Source: an uncultured Lachnospiraceae bacterium
GTDB taxonomy: Bacteria; Bacillota_A; Clostridia; Lachnospirales; Lachnospiraceae
Direction of reading: 5' to 3'
DNA length: 6,673 nucleotides
Assembly (NCBI GenBank): GCA_902767195.1
Contig: CACXGS010000210.1
Coordinates: forward strand, 1-6,673
Each line of letters opens with the position of its first letter. The first letter of the stretch is position 1. This document shows, piece after piece, positions 1 to 5,221 of the stretch. The notes under the pieces are model-generated. The model was not told where the DNA came from and searched no databases. It was given only the letters and a program-made list of their open reading frames with translations. Position numbers and translations under genes: made by a program.

Positions 1-522
1 CGGGGAGAACCGGAAGCTGCCGTAATTCCCAACCGTTTCCGGGATCATGATATCGTGGAATACATTAATATCCCCTTTATCTCGGATGGTGTTCTTGATA
101 TGAGGAAAGTCAGGGAGGAAGGTTTTGATCCCTGCCGTTTCTATGTCAACCTTACTGAGAATAAGGAGACGGTACTGAAGATTATGAAGTATATGCTGGA
201 TCATGAGGATGGCTGTATCCTTTTCCACTGTACTGCAGGTAAGGACCGTACCGGGATTATCGCCATGATTCTCCTGGGAGTCTGCGGTGTGTCCAGAGAG
301 GATATAATGGCAAATTATGAGGTGAGTTTTACCTATCTGGACAGCAATGTGGTTGTAAACTATCCCGAGGAAATCAGGGAGCTGGATAACTCCAAGAGAG
401 AGTGGATCGCAGCTGCCTATGACCATATTATGGAAGAGTATGGAAGCTTTAAGCGCTATCTGAAGGCCTGCGGACTCACCGGCAAGGAGATTCGCCGGCT
501 GCGCCGGAAACTGACCTGGTAG
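1..522 (+). CDS. Tyrosine/lipid phosphatase, Y_phosphatase3 type (5' end missing)
   Basis: Cysteine-dependent phosphatase that hydrolyses phosphotyrosine or phosphoinositide monoesters through a phosphocysteine intermediate. The frame is open to the left edge with no stop, so the visible 173 residues are the C-terminal part of a longer protein (family members are usually about 250 residues). The GTG at 55 should not be taken as the start, because the reading frame continues upstream of it. The signature P-loop HCTAGKDRTG lies at visible residues 76-85, with Cys77 the nucleophile and Arg83 the phosphate-binding residue. The Lys-Asp inside the loop is typical of the Y_phosphatase3/MptpB-like family rather than of classical eukaryotic PTPs. 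The C-terminal part is helical and basic (KEIRRLRRKL). No transmembrane segment is visible in this part. rsmD starts 15 bases downstream, so the two are probably co-transcribed. The physiological substrate cannot be told from sequence. Confidence 0.9.
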   Translation, partial: RGEPEAAVIPNRFRDHDIVEYINIPFISDGVLDMRKVREEGFDPCRFYVNLTENKETVLKIMKYMLDHEDGCILFHCTAGKDRTGIIAMILLGVCGVSREDIMANYEVSFTYLDSNVVVNYPEEIRELDNSKREWIAAAYDHIMEEYGSFKRYLKACGLTGKEIRRLRRKLTW

Positions 523-537
523 AGGAGGATACGGACG

Positions 538-1095
538 ATGAGAGTGATTGCAGGAACAGCCAGAAGGCTGCAGCTGAAGACCATGGAAGGCCTTGATACC
601 CGCCCCACTACCGACCGGATCAAGGAGACCCTTTTTAACATGATACAGTTCGAACTGGAAGGTTCTTCTTTTCTGGATCTTTTTGCCGGAAGCGGCGGTA
701 TCGGCATTGAGGCTTTAAGCAGAGGGGCAAAAAAGGCTGTTTTTGTGGAGCAGAATAAAAAGGCGGCAGCAGTGATTCGGGATAACCTGACCCATACCAG
801 ACTGATGGATCGAGGGGAGATCATGATTCGGGATGTTATGACTGCTCTGCGGATCCTGGAAGGCAGAGGGGAAGTTTTTGATTACATTTTTATGGATCCT
901 CCCTACGGGAAAGGCCTTGAGCAAAATGTCCTTGATTATCTGGCCTCTTCTCCACTGGCAGGACCGGACACTATGATTATTGCCGAATCTGATCTTGAGA
1001 CATCCTATCAGGATCTGGAAGGCAGTGGAATCCGCCTGTTTAATGAGAAAATATATAAGACCAATAAGCATACATTTTTCAGGAAAGAATGTTGA
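538..1095 (+). CDS. rsmD: 16S rRNA (guanine966-N2)-methyltransferase RsmD
   Basis: SAM-dependent methyltransferase that makes m2G966 in 16S rRNA during 30S assembly; it acts in the cytoplasm. The 185-residue length matches the family. The N-terminus MRVIAGTARR with TRPTTDRIKE at residues 21-30 is the usual RsmD opening. SAM motif I is DLFAGSGGIGIEAL at 47-60, the acidic ribose-binding residue is Glu71 (VEQ), and the catalytic motif IV is DPPY at 120-123 (FMDPPYGKG). The ATG at 538 follows AGGAGG at 523-528 with 9 bases between. The Shine-Dalgarno overlaps the end of the phosphatase gene region, consistent with an operon. The order rsmD-coaD is very common in Firmicutes and supports both assignments. 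Nothing looks damaged. Confidence 0.97.
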   Translation: MRVIAGTARRLQLKTMEGLDTRPTTDRIKETLFNMIQFELEGSSFLDLFAGSGGIGIEALSRGAKKAVFVEQNKKAAAVIRDNLTHTRLMDRGEIMIRDVMTALRILEGRGEVFDYIFMDPPYGKGLEQNVLDYLASSPLAGPDTMIIAESDLETSYQDLEGSGIRLFNEKIYKTNKHTFFRKEC

Positions 1096-1121
1096 AACAG
1101 AAGGATGTCTTATGTTAGAAT
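1092..1121 (+). promoter_or_regulatory. Probable sigma-A promoter for coaD
   Basis: TTGAAA at 1092-1097 (5 of 6 consensus) and TAGAAT at 1116-1121 (5 of 6) are 18 bases apart. The -10 box is preceded by TGT at 1113-1115, which makes an extended -10 element. The -35 box overlaps the rsmD stop codon. Transcription would start near 1128, leaving a leader of about 32 bases before coaD. It would add to, not replace, read-through from rsmD. Confidence 0.6.
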
Positions 1122-1159
1122 AAAAAATAGAATTGGAAAGACGAGGTCTATGAAAGCTT

Positions 1160-1639
1160 ATGATAAGAGCAATCTACCCCGGCAGTTTTGACCCGGTAAC
1201 CAATGGACACCTGGACATCATTCGACGTGCAGCGAAGGTTTTTGACACGGTGATCGTCGGCGTGTTGAATAACGTTTCCAAGAAATCTTTCTTCTCAGTG
1301 GACGAGAGAGTGAACATGCTTCAGGAGGTCATCGGGGATTTGCCCAATGTTGAAGTGAAGGCATTTAACGGTCTTCTCGTTGATTTCAGTGAGGAGATGC
1401 AGGCACATGTGATCGTGCGCGGTATTCGTGCAGTCTCTGACTTTGAGTATGAGCTGATGATGGCACAGACCAACAAACAGCTTAATGAGAACGTCGAGAC
1501 CATGTTTTTTGCCACAAACGCAGCCTATTCCTATATCAGCTCCAGCTCGATTCGCGAGATCGCGGCTTTTGGGGGAGATATCACGGATATGGTTCCGGAG
1601 TCGGTGCGCCTGCGTGTTGAAGAGAGATACGGTCGTTGA
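1160..1639 (+). CDS. coaD: Pantetheine-phosphate adenylyltransferase (PPAT)
   Basis: Catalyses ATP + 4'-phosphopantetheine to dephospho-CoA + pyrophosphate, the penultimate step of coenzyme A synthesis. The 159-residue length is normal. The N-terminal Rossmann strand carries PGSFDPVTNGH at residues 7-17, with the nucleotidyltransferase TxGH motif at 14-17. RGIRAVSDFEYE at 88-98 is the conserved substrate/ATP-binding segment. YSYISSSSIRE at 123-133 is the C-terminal ISSxxxR-type motif. The start at 1160 gives the correct family N-terminus. An ATG at 1150 is in another frame. The ribosome binding site is weak (AGG at 1144-1146 is rather far), so translation may be modest. The gene lies 64 bases after rsmD and probably has its own promoter in that gap. 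Confidence 0.97.
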   Translation: MIRAIYPGSFDPVTNGHLDIIRRAAKVFDTVIVGVLNNVSKKSFFSVDERVNMLQEVIGDLPNVEVKAFNGLLVDFSEEMQAHVIVRGIRAVSDFEYELMMAQTNKQLNENVETMFFATNAAYSYISSSSIREIAAFGGDITDMVPESVRLRVEERYGR

Positions 1640-1651
1640 AGATTATAAGAT

Positions 1652-1658
1652 AAAGGAG
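1652..1658 (+). promoter_or_regulatory. Ribosome binding site that fixes the start at 1667
   Basis: AAAGGAG at 1652-1658 lies 8 bases before the ATG at 1667. The alternative GTG start at 1658 shares its first base with this site and so has no usable ribosome binding site of its own. Confidence 0.75.
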
Positions 1659-1666
1659 TGTATAAC

Positions 1667-2311
1667 ATGGCTGATATGACAGTAGAACAGCTTATTGACG
1701 AGATTGAAGTGTATATAGATAACTGCAGGACCACAGGAGTCCTGGGTGGCGGAAGTATGATCAAGGTTAATCGTGAGGAGATCCTTACCATGCTTGATGA
1801 ACTTCATGAGCAGCTGCCCAAGGAGATCGGAGAGAGTAAGCAGGTATTGAAGACACGTGATACTATTCTGGCCGATGCCAGATCCAGAGCAGACCGGATC
1901 ATGGAAGATGCAGCCAAGGAAGCTACTGCTCTTGTGGACAAGGATGAGATCGTCAATATCGCCAATATGCGTGCGGATTCTATTATTTCCGAGGCTGAGA
2001 AAAAGGCAGAGCAGATCAGCAGGGAATCCAAGGAGACTGCCCAGACAGTAGAGCTCTCAGCTCTTCAGTACACCCAGGGAATGCTGGAAGGACTTGAGTT
2101 TATGTACTCCAGCATCATCAAGCAGGAGAGAGAATACTTCAACGCCATCATTTCCAAGCTGGAGGATGAACATAAGAAGATCCTCGCAGATAAGAGGGAA
2201 GTAGACCTTCAGCTCAAGGCCAATGGAGCAAGGACTCCGGCCAGGAATAAAGAAGACTTCGAGAAGAAGGAGAAGAAGGAAAAGAAGGCTCCGGAGACTG
2301 CAGATAAGTAA
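1667..2311 (+). CDS. DivIVA/ATPase-like coiled-coil protein
   Basis: A 214-residue acidic-basic coiled-coil protein of unknown exact role. Relatives next to coaD in Lachnospiraceae are often labelled 'ATPase' or 'H+-ATPase subunit H', but I see no P-loop or other nucleotide-binding motif. The N-terminal 50 residues resemble the short DivIVA-like opening, with a glycine turn LGGGS at 26-30 followed by KVNREEILTMLDEL. Residues 55-125 are alanine- and charge-rich with heptad character (ADARSRAD, EAEKKAEQ), typical of a long coiled coil. A second helical part covers about 130-185. The tail from 190 is disordered and very basic-acidic (KKEKKEKK at 200-207). There is no signal peptide or membrane segment. 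It starts 27 bases after coaD and is probably co-transcribed with it. A scaffold role in cell division or polar organisation is inference only. Confidence 0.75.
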   Translation: MADMTVEQLIDEIEVYIDNCRTTGVLGGGSMIKVNREEILTMLDELHEQLPKEIGESKQVLKTRDTILADARSRADRIMEDAAKEATALVDKDEIVNIANMRADSIISEAEKKAEQISRESKETAQTVELSALQYTQGMLEGLEFMYSSIIKQEREYFNAIISKLEDEHKKILADKREVDLQLKANGARTPARNKEDFEKKEKKEKKAPETADK

Positions 2312-2321
2312 GGAATTTTTC

Positions 2322-2350
2322 TTGACAAGGGTATTTCATCTGTGTATAAT
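2322..2350 (+). promoter_or_regulatory. Perfect consensus sigma-A promoter
   Basis: TTGACA at 2322-2327 and TATAAT at 2345-2350 are separated by exactly 17 bases, matching the housekeeping consensus at all 12 positions. Transcription should start near 2357, giving a leader of about 29 bases before the DUF177 gene. This fits high constitutive expression of the DUF177-rpmF pair. Confidence 0.93.
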
Positions 2351-2385
2351 AGCAAGAGTGTGGTCTGAGAAGGGTTGATGATATT

Positions 2386-2901
2386 ATGAGTATTAACATA
2401 TCAGAGATCTTATCGATTCCATCGGCTTTTAAGGAGTATCCGGTTTGTCCTGACCGTGACAGATTAAAGCTTCGAAGAGCTTCCTACAGGGTTTCCTATC
2501 AGGAACCTTATACGCTCAGTGTGCGTAAGGAAGGGAGTATGCTTTCCGTGACGGGTCAGACGGAGGTGCATCTGCTGATGCCCTGTGACCGTTGTCTGAC
2601 AGATGTGGATGTCCCATTTTCCGTGCAGATCAACCGGGAGCTGGATCTCTCCAGAGAGCAGGATGAAGAAGTAGACGAAGATGAACTAAGTTTCATAGAT
2701 GGATGCATGTTGGACGCAGACAAGCTCGTAACCGACGAGATTGTGGTTGCACTCCCGACAAAGATCTTATGCAGGGAAGACTGCAGGGGATTATGTCCCC
2801 AGTGCGGGAAGAACCTCAATGAAGGGCCATGTGAATGTACCCATGAGAGTTTGGATCCCCGCATGGCAGCCATTGCTGAGATCTTCCGGAATGGTCAATA
2901 G
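2386..2901 (+). CDS. yceD: DUF177 (YceD) family protein
   Basis: Member of the YceD/DUF177 family, which is nearly always encoded just before rpmF and has been linked to 23S rRNA accumulation and large-subunit biogenesis. The 171-residue protein has the usual layout. An N-terminal beta-rich part carries MPCDRCL at 65-71 (Cys67, Cys70). A very acidic stretch follows at 90-106. The C-terminal cysteine cluster is CREDCRGLCPQC at 129-140 with further cysteines at 149 and 151, presumably metal binding. The end has the family's DPRMAAI segment (157-163). The ATG at 2386 is preceded by GAGAAGGG at 2367-2374, about 11 bases upstream, which is a mediocre site. rpmF begins 37 bases after the stop, so both are read from the strong promoter at 2322-2350. 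Confidence 0.92.
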   Translation: MSINISEILSIPSAFKEYPVCPDRDRLKLRRASYRVSYQEPYTLSVRKEGSMLSVTGQTEVHLLMPCDRCLTDVDVPFSVQINRELDLSREQDEEVDEDELSFIDGCMLDADKLVTDEIVVALPTKILCREDCRGLCPQCGKNLNEGPCECTHESLDPRMAAIAEIFRNGQ

Positions 2902-2925
2902 CATCATCACAAATATACTGGTAAG

Positions 2926-2931
2926 AGGAGG
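2926..2931 (+). promoter_or_regulatory. Strong ribosome binding site for a GTG start (rpmF)
   Basis: AGGAGG lies 7 bases before the GTG at 2939. It identifies GTG as the rpmF start, as there is no ATG in this frame at the family's N-terminus. Confidence 0.85.
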
Positions 2932-2938
2932 TGTAACC

Positions 2939-3118
2939 GTGGCAATCTGTCCGAAGAATAAGTCTTCTAAAGGAAGAAGGGACCGTCGTAGAGCGAACTG
3001 GAAGATGACTGCACCTACACTGGTGAAGTGCAGCAAGTGCGGAGCTCTGACTATGCCCCACAGAGTATGTAAGGCATGTGGTTCTTACAATAAGAAAGAG
3101 ATCATCGCTGTTGATTGA
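2939..3118 (+). CDS. rpmF: 50S ribosomal protein L32 (zinc-ribbon form)
   Basis: Structural protein of the large ribosomal subunit, 59 residues. The basic N-terminal region NKSSKGRRDRRRANWK (7-22) is the conserved rRNA-binding part. Cys31, Cys34, Cys44 and Cys47 form the CxxC-x9-CxxC zinc ribbon, so this is the zinc-containing version rather than a cysteine-less paralogue. The gene starts with GTG behind a full AGGAGG. An in-frame extension to 2741 is possible on paper but runs through the DUF177 gene and is not real. In many Clostridia the next gene is plsX; here it is an accessory surface protein. Confidence 0.96.
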   Translation: MAICPKNKSSKGRRDRRRANWKMTAPTLVKCSKCGALTMPHRVCKACGSYNKKEIIAVD

Positions 3119-3142
3119 TCGATATAAGAATGTGTTTGGAAG

Positions 3143-3187
3143 AAACCGTGAAGAACTGAGACCGGAGGTTTTAGTTTTTTGCGGTTT
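3143..3187 (+). terminator. Probable intrinsic terminator after rpmF
   Basis: A hairpin forms from 3154-3163 and 3167-3176 with loop GGA: ten pairs, of which two are G-U. It runs straight into a T tract (six T at 3175-3180). An outer arm AAACCG (3143-3148) / CGGTTT (3182-3187) could form instead and compete. It would separate the ribosomal operon from the surface gene downstream, probably with some leakage because of the wobble pairs. Confidence 0.6.
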
Positions 3188-3207
3188 TGTTATTATGGGG
3201 GGTTAAG

Positions 3208-4386
3208 ATGAAAAAAATCAAATGGCCAATAATCATTTTCTTCTTTTTTCTTATCGCTCTAATTGTGAGAATCGTGACCTATGAAGGTTTTGTACCTTTC
3301 GGAGACCGTGGGCGTTACTGGGATCATACCCATCTGACAAAAGATCAGTGGAAGGATATTCGAGGGGTTTCCTATCGTTTTGATAAAGACGGACATCTGC
3401 AGAATGGCTGGCTGGAAGAAGACGGAAAGACCATGTATCTAAAGTCCGGCCTTCCGGTACGGGGCGCTGCCCAAATTGACGGGAAAGAATACTATTTTGA
3501 TGAGAAAGCTGCCATGAAGACCGGCATGATTGAGGTGGATGGCCACTGGCGATTCTACGATGATGACGGTCCGCGTCGTACCGGGTGGATTACCTATGAA
3601 GGGGATACTTATTTCATGGGCAAAAAGGACCGGACCACCGGCTGGATGGAAGATAAAGGCCGCCGCTATTATTTTGACCGGGAAGGGCGTATGGTAACCG
3701 GATGGTTTGTGCTTGGCGGCAACCGGTATCTTTTTGATAAGAAGGGAGCATTAATCACAAACAAATGGCATCAGGAGGATGCCAATACATATTTTCTGGC
3801 AGGTGACGGCCATGCTGTTTCCGGCAAGGTGAAGATCAAAGGTCAGATCTATCTTTTTTCTGATGACTGCCTTCTTCTTCGGAACCAGTGGCTTGGCAAT
3901 TCCTACGCCGATGAGGATGGAAAAATGGTGAGAAATACTAACATCCATGGCTTGCCGGTCGATGCCCGGGGCGAGAGAGTTTTCCATGGGGACTATGGTG
4001 ATGCGGGTTGTCTTCTGATTCCGGATACCGGTGTTCAGGTACCTCTCTATGAGAATGAGGGAGATGATGAAGGCCAGGTAATAACAGACCGGCAGAATTC
4101 TGCAGTGTATTTTACCAGCTTCCGTATGCCGGTAATTGCTGATCACAATAATCAGGGATTTGAAAAAATTAAGGGATGCATTCCGGATGTTACCTATGCC
4201 TTTGTGCTGACAAAGAACAGAGTCAATGAATATCAGTGCACTAAGATTTGTAATGGTACTAATACTCTTGAAGACATTCTGGACGATAGAGGCGTCAGCG
4301 TAGATTACAGCGGAGCAGATCTCTGCCTTTACACCTGCAATGAGGACTGGAGGCATGTGACTGTTGTCTTTTTTGACGAGAAATAG
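3208..4386 (+). CDS. Membrane-anchored wall-binding repeat protein with sortase-like domain
   Basis: A 392-residue exported protein in three parts. Residues 2-22 (KKIKWP then a run of I, F, L, A) form an N-terminal signal anchor with no clear cleavage site. Residues 56-240 hold about ten repeats of the aromatic-Asp-Gly type (for example YYFDREGRMVTGW at 154-166) with a period of about 20. These are cell-wall-binding repeats of the choline/glucan-binding class (PF01473-like). Residues 245-392 look like a sortase domain: ADHN at 311-314 (His313), LYTC at 374-377 (Cys377) and Arg382 at the start of the last strand. The His-Cys distance of 64 residues equals that of S. aureus SrtA (H120, C184). 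The start at ATG 3208 is preferred over TTG 3187 because it gives MKKIK and follows a G-rich site at 3197-3202. No terminator separates it from dhaM. The repeats are secure. Sortase activity is inference. Confidence 0.8.
   Translation: MKKIKWPIIIFFFFLIALIVRIVTYEGFVPFGDRGRYWDHTHLTKDQWKDIRGVSYRFDKDGHLQNGWLEEDGKTMYLKSGLPVRGAAQIDGKEYYFDEKAAMKTGMIEVDGHWRFYDDDGPRRTGWITYEGDTYFMGKKDRTTGWMEDKGRRYYFDREGRMVTGWFVLGGNRYLFDKKGALITNKWHQEDANTYFLAGDGHAVSGKVKIKGQIYLFSDDCLLLRNQWLGNSYADEDGKMVRNTNIHGLPVDARGERVFHGDYGDAGCLLIPDTGVQVPLYENEGDDEGQVITDRQNSAVYFTSFRMPVIADHNNQGFEKIKGCIPDVTYAFVLTKNRVNEYQCTKICNGTNTLEDILDDRGVSVDYSGADLCLYTCNEDWRHVTVVFFDEK
3370..3930 (+). repeat. About ten wall-binding repeats (coding, 60-base period)
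   Basis: The encoded protein shows an aromatic pair near residues 56, 76, 95, 115, 134, 154, 174, 194, 214 and 232, each usually followed by Asp/Gly and a TGW-like turn. The regular period of 19-20 residues implies a solenoid of beta-hairpins. The DNA copies have diverged, so this is not a recent tandem amplification. Confidence 0.8.
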
Positions 4387-4407
4387 ACAATCGTGATAGA
4401 AAATCCG

Positions 4408-4446
4408 TTGACGTTCCTTAAGTGAAGTGATAGGCTAAAACTATCA
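4408..4446 (+). promoter_or_regulatory. Weak promoter and/or operator-like inverted repeat before dhaM
   Basis: TTGACG at 4408-4413 (5 of 6) lies 17 bases before TAGGCT at 4431-4436, which matches the -10 consensus at only 3 of 6. Overlapping the -10 is a perfect 6-base inverted repeat, TGATAG 4428-4433 and CTATCA 4441-4446, with a 7-base loop. It could be a small operator or a chance hairpin. If it is not a promoter, dhaM is read from the gene upstream. Confidence 0.3.
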
Positions 4447-4504
4447 GAAAGTCATGGTGAAATGGCTTACGTTCAGGACAAGTATTTGGAGGAGGTATGA
4501 GCAG

Positions 4505-4885
4505 ATGGTAGGTATAGTTGTTGTTTCTCATAGTCAGAAGCTGGCAGAGGGTGTTGTTGATCTTGCGGCGCTGATGGCTGCAGATACTCCCATGAGAGCA
4601 GCCGGCGGTATGGATGACGGTGGATTCGGGACAAGTTTCGAGAAGATTTCCGCAGCGGTTGAAGATATCTACACAGACGATGGCGTTATCATCATGATGG
4701 ACCTGGGAAGTGCTGTTATGACAACGGAGATGGTTATTGAGATGATGGATGACCGCAACATCAAAATGGTGGATTGCCCGGTTGTGGAAGGCACCATTGC
4801 GGCAGCAGTCATCGCCTCCGGAGGAGCTCCTATGGAGGAGGTTATTGAGGCTGCAGAGATGGCCAAGACAGCAGCAAAATTTTAG
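4505..4885 (+). CDS. dhaM: PTS-dependent dihydroxyacetone kinase phosphotransfer subunit DhaM (EIIA-like)
   Basis: Carries phosphate from HPr to DhaL-bound ADP in the PTS-driven dihydroxyacetone kinase. The 126-residue protein corresponds to the single EIIA(Man)-like domain of Gram-positive DhaM; the E. coli form is longer because of fused HPr and EI domains. The opening MVGIVVVSHS puts the phosphorylated residue at His9, as in E. coli. AAGGMDDGGFGTS at residues 34-46 and DLGSAVMTTEM at about 66-76 are the other conserved segments. GGAGGAGG at 4488-4495 is a very strong ribosome binding site 9 bases before the ATG at 4505. This rules out the in-frame ATG at 4454, and the ATG at 4497 closes after four codons. 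dhaK and dhaL are normally adjacent, but neither is present in the window. A strong terminator follows 31 bases after the stop. Confidence 0.9.
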   Translation: MVGIVVVSHSQKLAEGVVDLAALMAADTPMRAAGGMDDGGFGTSFEKISAAVEDIYTDDGVIIMMDLGSAVMTTEMVIEMMDDRNIKMVDCPVVEGTIAAAVIASGGAPMEEVIEAAEMAKTAAKF

Positions 4886-4915
4886 GGGAAACGATGAAAG
4901 AATTTTAGTTAATAT

Positions 4916-4957
4916 AGCAAAGACTGTCATTTTCTTGGCGGTCTTTGCTTTTTTTTT
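4916..4957 (+). terminator. Strong intrinsic terminator after dhaM
   Basis: A 13-pair stem forms between AGCAAAGACTGTC (4916-4928) and GGCGGTCTTTGCT (4937-4949), with two G-U pairs and an 8-base loop. It is followed by a run of nine T at 4949-4957. No matching A-run lies on the left side, so it acts on + strand transcription only. Confidence 0.95.
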
Positions 4958-4995
4958 GTCTTTCTCTATTATTTGGTAGAAATGTGTAATAAATG

Positions 4996-5004
4996 TGTTA
5001 TAAT
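4996..5004 (+). promoter_or_regulatory. Extended -10 promoter for the surface-protein gene
   Basis: TGT followed by a perfect TATAAT at 4999-5004 is an extended -10 element. No good -35 lies 17 bases upstream; TTGGTA at 4973-4978 is 20 bases away. Transcription would start near 5011, leaving an untranslated leader of about 210 bases before the ATG at 5222. Confidence 0.55.
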
Positions 5005-5081
5005 TGTTATGAAATATTCTCGTAAAGGTTATATTTACGAAATAATTGTTAATATATTAGACAATTTTGTAATAATTATTT
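5000..5081 (+). repeat. AT-rich inverted and direct repeats in the leader
   Basis: TCGTAAA (5020-5026) and TTTACGA (5034-5040) form a perfect 7-base inverted repeat with a 7-base loop. AATTGT (5044-5049) and ACAATT (5061-5066) form a second. ATAATTGTTA occurs at 5000-5009, over the -10 box, and again at 5042-5051, 42 bases apart, as expected of sites on one face of the helix. These could be binding sites for a regulator or RNA hairpins. In such AT-rich sequence chance is not excluded. Confidence 0.45.
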
Positions 5082-5221
5082 GAAATGGAGAGGAGGACAA
5101 GTTTATTTTATAGGACTAAATAAGGCTGTTTCAATGATAAAGACAAAAATGCTTGTTCAATTAAGACGTTGAAGGAATGACATCTATAGGAGACACACAA
5201 AGAATAGGACAGGAGAGAAAT
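5005..5221 (+). other. Long untranslated leader of the surface-protein gene
   Basis: AT-rich non-coding stretch. It includes a strong ribosome-binding-like GGAGAGGAGG at 5087-5096 with no ATG, GTG or TTG at usable distance. It also has a 12-codon mini-ORF (ATG 5134 to stop 5172, MIKTKMLVQLRR) with AAGG upstream. Further AGGAG sites lie at 5188-5192 and 5211-5215; the last serves the ATG at 5222. I do not recognise any known riboswitch. Confidence 0.4.

Noticed and set aside
55..57. GTG start for the phosphatase
   Set aside because: The frame is open upstream to base 1 with protein-like codons, there is no Shine-Dalgarno, and the catalytic domain would be cut short.
456..1071. Two minus-strand ORFs of 122 and 118 codons
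   Set aside because: Both are antisense to rsmD, which has all its family motifs.
2741..2938. N-terminal extension of L32
   Set aside because: It overlaps the DUF177 gene in another frame; the AGGAGG-GTG start at 2939 gives the normal 59-residue L32.
3188..3196. Extended -10-like TGTTATTAT just before the 3208 gene
   Set aside because: Transcription would start only about 5 bases before the ATG, losing the ribosome binding site, and there is no -35.
3751..4356. 201-codon minus-strand ORF
   Set aside because: It lies wholly inside the wall-binding/sortase-like gene in antisense, has no ribosome binding site or recognisable motif, and the + strand protein is clearly real.
4418..4930. 170-codon minus-strand ORF, His- and Cys-rich
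   Set aside because: It is antisense to dhaM and starts inside the terminator hairpin; its composition reflects the reverse complement of dhaM codons.
4749..4979. 76-codon + strand ORF across the end of dhaM and the terminator
   Set aside because: It is a shadow frame of dhaM; its hydrophobic tail comes from reading the terminator's T tract.
5005..5221. c-di-GMP riboswitch in the surface-protein leader
   Set aside because: Such switches are common before surface genes in Clostridia, but I find none of the conserved GGGCAAACC or GACGCAAAGCC-like segments here.
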